DNA of 64,000 nucleotides. Source: Durusdinium trenchii. Its lineage: Eukaryota > Sar > Dinophyceae > Suessiales > Symbiodiniaceae. Positions 21,767 through 34,435 of the stretch are shown one piece after another. Under the pieces are notes generated by a model. It was not told the DNA's origin. It saw only the letters and a program-made list of their open reading frames with translations, and searched no databases. The translations under genes and the position numbers were made by a program. Position 1 is the stretch's first letter. Each line of letters begins with the position of its first letter. The stretch spans positions 410,601 through 474,600 of the forward strand of contig CAXAMN010025706.1 of assembly GCA_963970005.1 (NCBI GenBank). The letters run 5' to 3'.

Positions 21767-24216
21767 ATGCCGCCTCCGTTCAACCTAGAGAGGATGTTGA
21801 ATTCTCGGAAGCGGCCGGCGTCCTCCGCGTCCTTTGTTGCGAAACGCCCGGCCTCAGCGGTGAACCGCCCGGGCTTCATGGACGATCCTGATCCTCAGAT
21901 GCCACGCTTGGGGCTTCTCAGCTTTGACTGGGGTAGTGGGTATCAGCTTGGCGCTTTTCCATTTTTTGCTGCAGGTGTTTTTCTGAATGAATCTCGTGTG
22001 GATTCTATCGGATGCCGAGGCCGTATCCAATTCCCAAGACATCGGGCGATTTGTGGTCTCTTCGTTTGCAAATGAAAAAACATGAAAAAACTATCTACCC
22101 CTACCGCTACCTAATTACCCTCTTGCTGCCTATACCCTTTTCCAACCCTGCTCTTGGTTTGACCCGGCTGAGGAAGTGGTCTACAACATTGCTCGAACGC
22201 ACCGCGCGTTTTTTTGGAAAGGACTATGTCATACAGAAACTGCGAAGCAAGCCCGCAGCAAGTTTGACAACTGGAGCAAGTTGCAACAACGTGTTATTTC
22301 TAAAGTGCTCTCACATTTCTACACAACTATGTTTGCGCACTTCTCGAAACAAGGACAGGTCGATATGAGAATGGCGGATCTATTTGGGGGATGCCTATGC
22401 GTTCGCCGGGCTTGGGAGCAGCTTGCGAGTGCTGCTAAGAACCTGTGGGGGCTAGAGTTGAAAGGTTGCATCAAATATGCTTTCACCGTTTCTCGGATAC
22501 AATCTTTTATATATATATATATATACATCAAATATGTGGTCAGTTGGTTTGTGATTCTTTCAGCGCAACATCTATGGCATCTATGGGTCCATGAGCCAAC
22601 CATATTGAGCTTAGGTGGACAACAACAGGGCATGCATCAAACTCAGCACAGCTGAGTACACAGATTGTACGTTCACGGATGTCTTTGACCTTGCTAGTGG
22701 CCCCGAACATGAAGACAACTGGATTCCTTCGAAGATGAAGGTGCACACACATGCAAAATGTGCTCAGCACAAGAAATCGTGCCTCGACTTGACTCAACCA
22801 AATGATGTGGCACCCATGTACAAAAAAACGTTATGAACATACGGCTTCAGGTGCCCAGTTCCTATTGAGAAGGATCTCCTCCTGGCAATTGGGGCTCCGT
22901 GCATCTTGTTCAGCAGGCCGGGAAAGTCAATCCAGGCCTGTTGTTTGGATGGACATGGAACTCATTGGACCCACTCTGACAGGTATGGACTCAAGGAGAA
23001 ATGGTCCAACACCCTCAAGAAGCGTGTCCATGATTCAGCAGTCAAGCTGCAGCAACGAGTACAGGTTTCCATTCACGAGAATGTTGTTGGCTACGAGGAG
23101 GACTCAATGTGCGATTTGCACTGTCTCGTGTATTGTTTTGGATCTTTACTTCATTGATGACTAATGTGTTTTTGTTGAGGACTATCTGGACAAGTACTTG
23201 AAGGGCCATGCTCGTGAAGCAGTTCGGCCCACACCTCAACCCTCTCAAAAACATTCAAAACTGTTTGGAAGCTGTCATGGCAATTCGTTCATGACATTAG
23301 GAAAACCCATATAGAAGAAGTGGCCCCGCTCAGGCTTGATGGGCGTCTATTCGGCCATCCACATGCTCGCAAACGAGTTTGGAGGATCTGCTATGAAAGG
23401 GCCAGCAAGCAGTGGAAGTGTCCGTTCAGTTTGACAGAGCTGGCAAGTATCATCCTAGCACCGAACAGTGAATTGAAGCTTGACCGTGCAGAAGTCTTCG
23501 AAACTGATTTGACACAGTTACTTGTCCTCACCAAAGAACCAAAGAAACCAAAGAAACTGGTTTCACACACCTCTTAGTTACTCGTCCGTTAGTTTTGAGA
23601 CTAGAACCATCTTGAGCGGTCTTCAGAAGCGTCCTCGTCCAACATTGAGGTCCCAAACAGAGCATCTCAAAGGCTTCCGCAAGATTGCCAGCAACAAGGC
23701 CGTGTACGACCTGAGCCAAGATCCCAAGCACCGCAAGAGGACTGAGAACATGGACAACACCTTGCCATGCCTCACAACCTCTTCACAGCTTTGGTTCCTC
23801 AACCCAACATGGTATGTTCATGAAGCAGTGGGGTCGTAAATAATGGATGTCGCCCCGTTGATTGTTGGCTTTTCTCAGGGTGGAACCTGCTGGCCGCATG
23901 ATGCTTCCGGCTGAGCAGCTGGCTTCGCTTGGCTATCCATGCCTTCCGCCTGTAGCAGACACTGCCGGTGTGGATTCTTACCTCAATCCTGGTCTTCTAT
24001 TCTCAAAGTCACTAGTGATAGAGGGAAGCCTGAAGTGTGTTGTCCAGGACATGTTGTCTCAAGATTTTTGAACACCCAAATGTTCAGGAGCTTGTGGACC
24101 TGAGCCTGTTGGACCTTAGCGATGCCGCCGTCCGGAAGATGGCCGGCAACGGAATGCAGCTGGCGCAAGCCGGATTTATCCTTTTGATGTGCCTGCTGTG
24201 TGTCGAAGACAAATAG
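21767..24216 (+). CDS. second C5-cytosine methyltransferase-like gene, multi-exon
   Basis: The proposed start is ATG 21767 (MPPPFNLERMLNSRKRPASS, a basic N terminus), with a donor after LLSFDWG. Later exons read VVYNIARTHRAFFWK to QVDMRMADLFG (about 22170-22385), then TAEYTDCTFTDVFDLASG (about 22650). Motif IV is IGAPCILFSRPGKS (GAPC at 22891-22902), keeping the Pro-Cys pair, and motif VI is VSIHENVVGY (ENV at 23077-23085). LDGRLFGHPHARKRVWRI follows (motif VIII-like, about 23335-23390), then AVYDLSQDPKHRKR and LPCLTTSSQLW (about 23700-23800). A clean 67-bp GT-AG intron is seen at 23812-23878. RMMLPAEQLASLGYPCLPPV follows, and motif X is KMAGNGMQLAQAG (24139-24156). The stop is at 24214-24216. 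The classical motif I FxGxG is not obvious, so AdoMet binding is uncertain. A frame change near 24050 is either an unrecognised intron or a break. Confidence 0.65.
23812..23878 (+). other. 67-bp GT-AG intron
   Basis: The donor g|gtatgttca and acceptor tttctcag|gg join TSSQLWFLNPTW to VEPAGRMMLPAEQ in an open frame of the methyltransferase-like gene. It has a pyrimidine-rich 3' end. This is direct evidence that the locus is a spliced eukaryotic gene. Confidence 0.6.
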
Positions 24217-24355
24217 CGCATCATAAAATACAAGTGTGCCCGACCAATACAAAAGGTGTGAGAACATGTTTTTTCTACAGTCGTGAAATTTCCTTGGTGG
24301 TAGAGTTGGCAAGTCAACCCTGTAGTAAGGGTTCATGTCTGCTTGAAAGCTCAAG

Positions 24356-27300
24356 ATGCCTCCATTTGGGACAGAGGGTGAGGAGAAAAGGGTTAAACCG
24401 TTGCCCTTTGCATCCTTTGGCCATGCACGGGCGCCTTCGAAGAAGCCTCCGTCCAAGCTGTATGGTGTAGAGCCTGAAGAGTCAGGCAAACCGGTTCGAC
24501 CAAGTTCAACACCCACACCTAGATCGAGAGTGTTCCAAGATGAGCCAGAAGAACATGTCATGGCACCGCGGAAAAAACAACGAGTTGCCAATCCTGCTCT
24601 GTTTGGGACAGAGCCCGAGGAGAACCAGTCCGATGATTCTGGCTCCCCTTCATCATCCTCTGACGAACATGTACCTATGAAACAAACAGTGTTCTCGTTG
24701 GGATGGCATTCTATGACTGCATTGCAAAACGCATCATTTTGGAAAGAGAACAGCAATGACAAGAACAGTGTTCAGCCAAAGCGTACCTACAACAACGCCA
24801 AACGGAGTTCAGAGGCCGTGTATGCTCGCGAAAAAGGACATGGTGTCCACAAGAGGAATGGTCTTGCCCCCTCGAGATTGGCTGCACTGTTTGATTTGGA
24901 AAAATGTCAGTGTGCCATGAATGCATATAGTCTCACAAGCGCTGTCACAAGTCACTAACACTTTGTAACAAAGCCTAACACTCACTAATATAAAACACAT
25001 TGACGTCTTTCTTGACTCCAAATCCCAGGTGCAGAGAAGGTCTGCTACCAGCAGTTCCGATCATCCAAGGACTTCCCAGCCTTCTTGCAGAAATTTTGGG
25101 ATTTGCCCAAGGTTGACCAAGATGCATTGGCACCTTGGACACGCAATCGCTTGAGCAGCATCACAAAAAAATAATGTCACATGGTTGGCCAGTTCGACCC
25201 TGCTATCTTCTCTGAGAAATCTTGAACTTAATATATATATATATACTTGCAAATGGCCCGGTCAACTGAGCGTCTGTCCACTAAGTTACAAATGACCTTG
25301 TCTACTGGAGACACCGGTGGCTCTACAAAGTATATGTTGCTTGACAAGTCGGTGGGGGCCAAATGTTTGGCTGCGCTGCTTGGCATAGGCCATGGGAGGC
25401 TTGGCAAAGGAGCAGCTGGGGCTCCAGACTTGCGGTTTGGAAAGCGGGAGCATGAAAGCAAGCCTGCCACATGGTCGGTAGATGGATTCTTGCAAGTTGC
25501 TTACGATGCCATTGCTGAGACCCTTCCCGACCAGCTCCTTAGCTCCCCAAAAGTCTTATAAAGTACATGAATCATGTTTCCAGGTTTCTACAGATGTGGA
25601 TCACAACTTCTTACTGGATTGAGACTTCGCCGCCCAGGTTCATCCGGAGAGGCCGAGCCTTGTCGAGGAAAAAGGACCTCGACGATGATGGTCCCAGCGA
25701 TTTTGAGGAGATAGCCTCAGATGTAGAGCAAACTGATGACTTGAGGGCTTGGTTGTCGACCCGCAGTTTCACAACTGCAAGATTGGTTCCTGGGGAGAGC
25801 TTGGTTCGGAAGTTTCTTCCACCAGGCACTATCAACGACCTTTATGAACATTACCGGGCAACACAATCTATGCTAGGAGGGCCCACAGTTTCGCAACACA
25901 TCTGCAAGCTAGTCACTTTTGGCAATCATCCCACTGGTTTTGTAAGTGTCAGCCATCAACACCAATGCCAAGGTATGGAACATTTCTCAGAGTCTACCAG
26001 CGGCGTTGGAAGGACATTCTTGGTTTTAGGCAGAAAAGCCTATTCACTACTTGCGAAATTTGCTCGATCCTGAAATCACAGTTGGGGGACAAAGCATTGA
26101 GTCTAGAACAAAAGCTTGGGACTCTGCAGCAGTACAGAACCCACCTTCATGACCAGTATGCCGACCGCACGGTCCTGTGGAAACTCCAAAGCGAAAGCGC
26201 AGATATCTCCACTGATGTGCTGCTGATCAGCACGGACGGCCTAGACCAGTCCAAATTTGGTCTCCCTAGAGACCCATCTCTTCGCACAAACGCGGCTTTG
26301 AACTAGGGTGGCGTTTGGAACTGTTTCTTATGCTTGGGCCCTTTCTTAGTGCTTTTCTTGGAGCCCGGGCAATGAGTGGGTTGCTCAGCTGTGCCCATGC
26401 CTGAGGAGCAAGCACATCAAGCCTCGCGTCAAGATACACGGAGCATGGGCATTCGGGTACTGCTTGAATGTCTATGTGCTAGATGAGAGTGGGAAGCATG
26501 ACTCCTCAGCCATCTGCGAGATACTGTCACAGACCATAGAAGACGTGCCTAGGATTCATTTATAGCAAGAGTTGAACCAAGCTTTTCATGAATCCTTGAA
26601 AGGCATCAATGGCATTGCCTCCTAGTACATCTCCTCTCAACCTTTCGGTCAGGTCATGCGGATATGCGATGACGAGGGGCGCCAGAGACCGACCTGCCTC
26701 CTCATCAATGTCACTTGGCAAAAAAGGCGTAGCCTTGGTCGAGCCTTGGACGTGAGCCAGAGTCGCCCCCTCCAGGTCCAACAGGGCATAATAGGTCAAT
26801 GTGTGAAGGTGGGTTACGTAAAGCCTGTTTCTTTGAACCTACTAGGCAGACAACACGGTGAGAGAGGCAAAGAATCAGATCTGCCTCTCTTACATCCACC
26901 TCTTGCTCAGCAAACACCGTTTTCGGACTGGTTGCCTGTGCCACCTTCGCAAGTCCCACACCCACTGCCGCATTGGACCCTTGGCTTATAATCAGGGCAT
27001 GTTTTTGAGGGAGCTGGGGAACCTAGTCACTCACCTTGCCTGTGACCCTGCCCCACAATTGAGATCAACTTTGGGGCGTGATCTCGCGGAGAGTGGGGTT
27101 CGAAGATGAGTTGCTGGAGCCACTGGACGTTATTCAAGCTATCCGTGACGAGCTGTCCAAACCAACAATCAAAGACTGGATTGGCCGCGGGGTCCGCGTC
27201 ACAGTGGAGAAGATGGACTGTACCAGAAACTGGCGAAGTCATGTGTCTGGTACGGGTGTCAAACTAGAAGGTGGTCTCCTAAAGGACGACACCGGCAACC

Positions 27301-28098
27301 ACCTTTTCCTTTGCATGCAGCGGAGAGGTGGGGCACAGTAAACATACCTTCAGGTGAGGTCTCTAGGATCCTTCAGGTGAGGTCTCTAGGATCCTTCAGG
27401 TGAGGTCTCTGGGATCTAAGTCATAAATAATTGTGAACATGCATTCACGGATAATTGCTCTCCCCTGAAGATGTACCCCCGCCGTTCTTGGACCAGATCA
27501 ACAATGGCTCATTCCGTGGTCGACCTTCAGACTTTGATGTGATCTCGTTCATCAAGAAGCACATCTGTGATGCAAGCCTTTCACAAGCCCCAATGCTTGC
27601 GCTTACCGAAGGGAGGGCTTCCAGGATGACCCTAGTGCCACCGCGTGATGTGAAGTAGCCCAACACAAACAAATCGCTTTTCCACCAAAAGGTTTACAGA
27701 AGTTTACAGAAACAGTCAGGGGAGCTTTTACCTGGCTAGGCACTCCGGTAGCCAGCTAAAAACATGGTTTTACCGCGAATCTGAATGTCTAATGATTGCG
27801 ATCACCAAGGCAAAGCAACAATCATACACCGGCCCTCGCTGCTTCTTGGAGGAAGCTGGCATCAACTGTGCAGTACTGCTATGGACACAAGTACGCACGT
27901 GCGATTGACTACCTAGAAAGTTTGGCCAGTAATGAGTTTTGGCAAAATGCCACACCTGCACTATTGCCATGGCATGAGGCTGCAGCCCTTCCAGTGGCAA
28001 TAGGAGCACCCAGGTACATAATGCATGAGTCAGTCTTGAACGCTTTAGCCCCATCAGTGCCCCTAAGGGCCATTTTTGGAGGCGATCGCAATCTTTAG
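24356..28098 (+). CDS. multi-exon transposase-like gene (uncharacterised, DUF7869-like by recollection)
   Basis: The start ATG at 24356 gives MPPFGTEGEEKRVKPLPFAS and a disordered Ser/Pro/Glu region. Later exons are about 25030-25173 (VCYQQFRSSKDFPAFLQKF), 25247-25550 (KCLAALLGIGHGRLGKGAAG), 25670-25925, and 25965-26305 (WKDILGFRQKSLFTTCEICS; TDGLDQSKFGLPRD). They continue at about 26395-26545 (HIKPRVKIHGAWAFGYCLNV; DESGKHDSSAICE), 26858-26985 (KNQICLSYIHLLLSKHRFRT; HLRKSHTHCRI), 27085-27341, 27455-27658 and about 27830-28098. The sequence F-x-CxxC, DGxDQxKF, W-G, HDSSAIC and HTH recurs in a large dinoflagellate family I remember as transposon-like. The Asp of DGLDQ and the later H-T-H may be part of an RNase H-type core; that is inference. 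The short start MPPFGT resembles the MPSFGT start at 34436. Confidence 0.5.
25215..25247. repeat. TA microsatellite inside an intron
   Basis: A tatatatatatata run just before the exon that begins at about 25247. Similar runs occur at 1010-1022, 4110-4128, 22508-22526, 28990-29050 and 40880-40918. Confidence 0.7.
27347..27417. repeat. three tandem 23-bp repeats
   Basis: ttcaggtgaggtctctagga + tcc occurs three times (the last with g for a) in the intron between two exons of the transposase-like gene. Each unit contains cag|gtgag, a perfect-looking splice donor context, so they may act as decoy or alternative donors. Confidence 0.75.
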
Positions 28099-28219
28099 AG
28101 AAAATTGTTTTTGGGCTTCGGGGTTGGTGATCCCAGGCGGCCAGTGACCCCAGGCAGCCCAAGCAGTTGGCCCAGGGCTCCACACCAACTCCACACCCGC
28201 TTCACCTCAGGTCAAAGGC

Positions 28220-28640
28220 AAACCAGGCCACACTTTTCGATCAGGAAGTTGAGAACTCTTCGATGGAGTCGGGGGCCCACACCCACAGGGTCGATGCACT
28301 TGGGGGTCCCACACCCATAGGGTCGATGCACTCGGGGGGTTCCACACCCACAGGATCGATGCACATGGCATGTCCCACCCAAGTTTTTCGATGCACCTGG
28401 GGTTGGCCCAAGCACAGGGTCGATGGACTCTAGGACCTAGACGACGTTGACTCTGGTGAGACGGGCTCCTCAAACCAAGCTGACTGCGTTGACTTTCACT
28501 TGAGAATCTGAGTTTGGGATCGATGGTGCCTAGGCCCTAGAGTCGATTGAAAAACCAGGTTTTGGAGGGGGGGAGGATCAATTTTGATTTGAGGTTCCAA
28601 AAATAAAATTGAACACGCCCCTACCCAGAATAGGTTTTTC
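28220..28640. repeat. degenerate ~28-bp repeats ending in ATCGATG/GTCGATG
   Basis: Units built on cccacacccacagggtcgat + gcact repeat about five times at 28262-28430. The string tcgatggactctaggaccta recurs at 28420 and 28630. Frames through it (GSMHSGG, HRPCGCG) are repeat artefacts on both strands. Confidence 0.7.
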
Positions 28641-28665
28641 GATGGACTCTAGGACCTAGACGCCA

Positions 28666-31600
28666 TTGATCTTGATTTCAAAAGTTGATTTCAAGATCGA
28701 TGCACTCAGTGAGGGGTTTGGTGTTCCCGTGAGATTTCAGGGTGGCTCTGGGCGGGACGCGACAATGATCACGACCTTCAAGCAGAAGGTTGAGGAGCTG
28801 CGGGCTAAGCCCCCTGACTCCGAAAAGGCAGAGCACACCACCACACCGCCTTCGAGCAAGAAGGTTTGTGGCCACTATGAGAAGCAAATGCAGAACATGC
28901 CTGCAGGCAATCTTGAACTTGTGAAGGACTAACAAACTAAGTTGTGTCCTTGTGTGGTTTAATTGGTTGAGCTCCCAAAAAGATCAGTATATACGATATA
29001 GAATATTTTATAGTATATTACAATATATAGCATATCTATATATGATATTTATACATACAATATGCCTTTGGCACATCTTCAAGGAGATCTTTGATTATGT
29101 GAAGTCATTCAGGGACGAATCTGTCGACCCTGATGCTCATCCGGCGTCCTTCATCTTGGAAATCTTAGCACACAGTGATGATAGCTCTCGTGCTCTACAT
29201 TGCCAGCAACTTGCGACGTGGTATGGGGAGTATGCTGCCTGGCGTGGGAAGGCTTATCTCTTCAAAGGACCTGGACAAGACCCTTAGCATTCCAAAAAGA
29301 AAACTCCTTCAGATATTTTTGGGGTTGTGCTCAAACCCGGTGACCCCAACACCCTTCCATGTGCCTCTTGCAAAGCAGTAGTCGCCCACCATCTCAGGAC
29401 ATGGACCCATCTATGGACGGTGAGACCATCAAAGTTCCGATTGTTTGCCTGAAGCTGCTTACCTCTACAAGGTTGTCGCATGTTTTGTAATGTTTTTTGT
29501 GGGTTCATATGTCACTGGCAATGTGTGTTTTGAATTCCGCTCCCAAAGCAAGTTAGTTAAGGTTCGAGAAGCCAGACGACGGCTTGCCATGTGTGGAGGA
29601 CTTCTTGGGGACCTTTGAGTCCATGCTGTTCGGCGGGGTGGAGCTTGGCAGAGAGCCTCTTGACTGTTCCATGCCGATGTCAGGAGGACCCTGTGCCTAA
29701 AATGTGTGTCTTGTAAAAAGAACTCTTTCGGATTCGGGGTTCGACTATGTTTCAACATGCTCCCTGAAGACCAGTGGCAATGTGAACTCCAATGCCTAGA
29801 CGTTGTGAAGGGATGGACAAGGGCTGCGGTGGTTGCCACGATTTTGATGGCATCTTCGGAGATTGATGTAGGCGACCCTGCTGGTCAAGAACTTCTGAAA
29901 CCACTAGCGCCTGTCTTGGACAAATGCTGGATGGTTCCAGTGCACGAACTTCAGCATGGATTCAAAAACGCTTTCTCTTCTGACAAACTCTTAAACAGCT
30001 TTTTCTCAATTTTGGAAAAATCATGTAAAAGGATATCCAAGACCAAAAAGGGTTCCCACTTTCATTTCAACAAACAGCTGAGATCACATTTGGCATGGAC
30101 CCTACGACCCGGTCATTCCGCAATTTGTCGTTGTCTTTCAGGGGCTCAGAGAGACAACCTCCCAGCACCCTCCAACTAGCACTTCGCTTCTCGAAGATCC
30201 TGGAGCTGAGGGAAGCCCAAGGTCTGTTCGTTCCAGGTACCAGCATGGAAGAACGGGTGGCTGACATCGTCAAGGACTTTCATGGCACGCCAGGTCTCCA
30301 GTCCAAACATAGACTGGACAAAGAGAAGCTGGATGCAGTGATCAACATCATGTCTGGAACCAACCAAGTGGCTCAGTTACGTTTCCAACAATATTTTAAA
30401 TTTTGTTTCACGTGTAGTGTATTTTGTGCTTTAATGTACTTTATGTTTTGCTTTGTGTGCTATATGTATCAGTTTTGTTGAGTTTCTGACATTGTTTTTA
30501 TGATTTGGTCTGCCAGGCCAGCAGGGAGGTCATTCGCGTGCATTGCGATCGCCATCGATGGAAAGAATGTGCCTTTAGCACGGAGCAGCTGAAGTCGCAG
30601 CGGTGGTTGCTGGGGGCGACCCCAAAGGGATCCACATGTCCAGCAGACCTCAAGAAGGCCCTCACGGTGACAGATGAGGCCCAGACATTGCATCTGCAGT
30701 TGACTGTGCACTCCTTCCTCGAGAACGGCCGGAGATTGAGGCCATCGGCTCGACCAAGGGTCCGGTGGAGCCCTTCTACATTCGAGAGCCACTCCGACTT
30801 CAGTTGCATCTACGCAGCTGTGCTTCGAGAAGCTCGTGGCCTGGCGTCGTTCTTAGCTGAGAAAGAGAAGGCCATCATGAAGGCCTTCTTTGACAAGTGG
30901 CTCAGCTAATGCTCAGCTGTTTGTTGCACGTTTTATGCTCAACTCTCCCCATGTTTTTTGTCGTGCTTCGGCCCACCTCAGTGCCAGCCCCCTTCAGTTG
31001 CCCAGGGATTACTACAGCGACATCGAAGCAGTTGTTACCTCGCGGCTTGCAAGCTGGAAGGTTCAGCACCTTGGTCTATGGACTGATGTGGTCGAGCCGC
31101 ATGCTGCACCGATGTCAATCCCCACTGCTGCGGATCTGATGGAAATCGAAGATGAATCTCAGGCCGCCAAATTTAGAGAGATCCGAGCGAAGGTGGCGCA
31201 GGATGTGGCCGCTATGACGCAATACAACGCATCAGTGCAAGAGCACACCAGACGGCTGCATGTTGTGAAGGTCATGCGCGAGAAGTCTCAGGTCGAAGCC
31301 GGGAAGCAGTTACTTGAGTTTGCCAAAGCAACACTGTCACTGTTTTGTTTTGATGTGGTTTGACAAGTTGTCGAACATGCTTTTTTGGTGCCTCCTGCCA
31401 AGGCTATGTGAAGGGCACATGGAGAAGCTTTGCCGTGTGAGCCTTCTGGACAAGTCCATGATCGACCCCAAGGTGGAAGCCTCCTACCGGCAAGCAGCTG
31501 CATCGGCCAAGGCCATTCAGTTTCAATATGTTTCAATTGCAGTTATGTTATGTTTATCTGTTTTCTGAAGTTCCCAAACCCCAAAAACATGTTAAGAGTT

Positions 31601-34100
31601 AATTGGGGTTCAACCACTTGGCCCTCTCTTGATTCTGTGGCTGTTCCTTCTGTTGCTTTCTGTGAGGTGTCGGTTGGAGATGTGCATACTGTGCTCTATG
31701 TCGATTGCAGCAAACTTGGTGTTCTCCAGCAGCAGGAGATCAACGTGATTGGAGAGCTTGCCGATCGCTACCTCAGCCGATCCCCTGCGAAATCAGTGCT
31801 GGTTTTGCTCCCACCACTACTTGTGGGATCGGACTCAGCAGGCTCACTCAGGAATGTCTTGAGGAGATGGGCTTCAAAACAAAGTTGACATGGCGACATG
31901 GTGACTTTTCAAAAGATCCTAAAGACAGAAACGGGTTGGGGCGATGTTTGATGCCACCGACGCAGGAAGCTCGAAGACAAACTCCTAGCGAACAAGATCA
32001 AGCTGAGGCCTTTCGCCTTAAACATTGACCTCAATGATGTGCACAAGAACAGGGAGCTGCCGTCAGCGTTTGTGAGCTACCTCGGCGTCAGGGATTCGAC
32101 ATTGCCGCTTCGCGGCACGGCTCACCGAGCCGTGCGGGGAGGATCAGCAGATGGGGCGGATGGCCATGTGACAAACGTGTGCCATGTCACTATGAGTTGT
32201 TGTAATTTTTATTTTGGTTGTTGTTCATGTTTCTTTTCAGACCATGTTTTGCCATTTATGTTTTGCTTCAGGCCCCAGTCAAAGCCATACCAGGTTCTGC
32301 CAGTCGCCGCTGTGGTTGAGACAGGGCCTTCCGCCCGACCAATTTCCGGCGGCATTGAACGAGAAAGATTTTGTCATACCAACCCCGCTCGACCATCCAG
32401 GCCTATCGCATGACGCACGACGAAACCTCACTGACCTTCAAGAAACCAGCCAGTGGTTGGGTGGGATCAGCATCCCGAAGGCCATCTTGCAGCAGTTGTT
32501 CAGTACCTGGGTTTGAGTTTACGACCAATTTTTTGTGATCTGATTGAGCCTGTAGTAGATACATGTCTCAATTTGTTTAATTGCAATGCAATGTTCAGCT
32601 TGAAGGTGGTGTGCGTGGACAGCATGCTGGGCTAGTTGTCGTCCATGCGACCAGCTATGACGGTGCTGTGGAGATTGCGGCTCTTCAATTGGGGTATCCA
32701 TGTGTTGGGGTCTCTGCAAACGAAGCCTACCACAAGACTTCGAAGCAGATTGTTAAGCAACACCTTCTCCAGGCTGAAACACGCTGAAACAGATGGGTTT
32801 GGCTGAAACAGTTTGTTTATGTTTGTTTGATTTGTCTACGACTGTGTAAAAGTGAAATGTCTTGTTCCCTTGACTAGGCGTGGAAGAATGGGCAGCCTCC
32901 CATGAACAACGTGACTCCGAGATACAGGAAGGATGTGGTTCAAGATGAGCTCCCGAGATTGGAGGAGAAACCGCAATTCAAAGTTTGCCAGCTCACACCT
33001 GATGGCAAGTTCCAGCTGCCGCAAGACGTGAGAGGCCACTTCATGCAGGATCCAATTTGGGGCCCCGAGTGGCGCGAGATTGTGACCAAGTTCGACCAGC
33101 AGTGGGGATCGGTTCAAACCACCACTGACACCAATGCTTTGTCAAGTTCTCCGGCTGCCACTCCTAGTCCTGGTGTGAAGACAGAGGCCCAGGTCAAGAA
33201 TGAAGTGAAGCTGGAAGCCGATGGCTTCTCATGGTCCAGCCACTTTTCTGGTGAGCCTGAGAGTGAGGATTCTCTCAAAACAAAATTTGGGAGCGACCTG
33301 ACAGAGATCCCGGGTGGCCAGAACTACAAGTTCTTCATGGCACCAGGCCCCAACCTATGTGGCAGCTACTGAGCCTCTGAAGATCGATCCCAGTGAGGGT
33401 CCGTTCTTGACGCACGGGGCAGGGGCCTGGATCGTAGGTGACAAGGCAAAGAAGACCTTGGAGACTATGCCTGATCGTGGGCTAGTTTGTGCGCTGAAAA
33501 CCGATGAGGCCTTGGTCGTGCTTGAGGACAGGGATTGTCGTGGGGTTTCCACCAAGTTGATGTGTGATGTGTGTGTTTCTCTCTTTACTTTTTGACAGGT
33601 TTTAAGTTGGTCTGGATGCAGGAGAACAGTGTGGACTCATCGGTGATCAGTTTGCGCTCAGCAATCCAGAAGATAGAAGCTTCTGGAAACGTGGACTTTT
33701 CTTTGGGCGGGCACGTTTGTGCCCGTCCGGCTGATGTGCAGCAGGGCCGTGCTGACGATCACTTCGAGATTTCGCCAGACAGCTCCACCATGCTGCTGTG
33801 GAGGCCCAACAACGTGCCCGCGAAAAACATCAAGAATACGAACCTTGCGTCTCAGTTCGCCTTCCCAGCTCTGATGAGCAGCCCATTGGCTTTGGCGCCT
33901 GATATGCATAGTTTAGAACTGAAAGTGTATTTTTCTGGGACGTGTATTGGGTGAGGGAGGTGTTCAACAAAGTTTCTATTGTTCTGGCTGGCTTCTTGCA
34001 AGGTGTGGCGTTTCCGCTTTTACCCGATGGAGAAATGCCTAGCTGCGGCGAAACCGCTCTGGTTTTTGAAGGGAAGCCTGGAGATGAAGAAGGGTAATAT
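28666..34100 (+). CDS. long multi-exon gene of unknown function
   Basis: Coding blocks on the plus strand are about 28675-28932 (KIDALSEGFGVPVRFQGGSG), 29090-29287, 29410-29470, 29560-29700, 29730-29960 (EDQWQCELQCLDVVKGWTRA), 30078-30370 (EITFGMDPTTRSFRNLSLSF) and 30525-30890 (REVIRVHCDRHRWKECAF; LGATPKGSTCPADLKKAL). They continue at 31005-31360 (DIEAVVTSRLASWKVQHLGL), 31400-31525, 31640-31850 (VSVGDVHTVLYVDCSKLGVL), about 31975-32110, 32290-32515, 32585-32775 (GLVVVHATSYDGAVEIAALQ; LGYPCVGVSANEAYHKTSK) and 32880-33350 (NNVTPRYRKDVVQDELPRLE). The last blocks are 33340-33550 (DEGPFLTHGAG-like EGPFLTHGAGAWIVGDKAKK), 33600-33950 and 34002-34100 (VWRFRFYPMEKCLAAAKPLW). I recognise the set as a repeated dinoflagellate family without known function. 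The DGAVEIAALQLGYPCVGVSAN segment is loosely like the C-terminal motif of N6-adenine methyltransferases. It may be more than one gene. Confidence 0.45.
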
Positions 34101-34435
34101 CCAAAGGATCATTTGAGCGCCGGTGTAGTTCATTGGCCTGAGCCAAGGCCCTTTGTGCTGAGTGCGCAAATGCAAGGTTTGTCATCACTCTGTTGGAGTG
34201 AGCATGGGGTAGAGTTTGTGCACGTGTGCAGAGGAGCCTGGAATCTTGAAGGGGTTCCGAAAGCATACCAGCCAGTTCGTTCGCGTCAGCAAAACTCTCC
34301 GCAGTTTGATCCTAGAGCGTTGAGTACTGGTTCTTGCGCCAAGACTTTGAGTTTGGCTATACACTGTTCTGTGTTTCCTTAGCGCTTTTTGGTTCTGGAC
34401 ATTTTGCAGAAAGGTCTTTCTTCCTAGCTTGCAGG

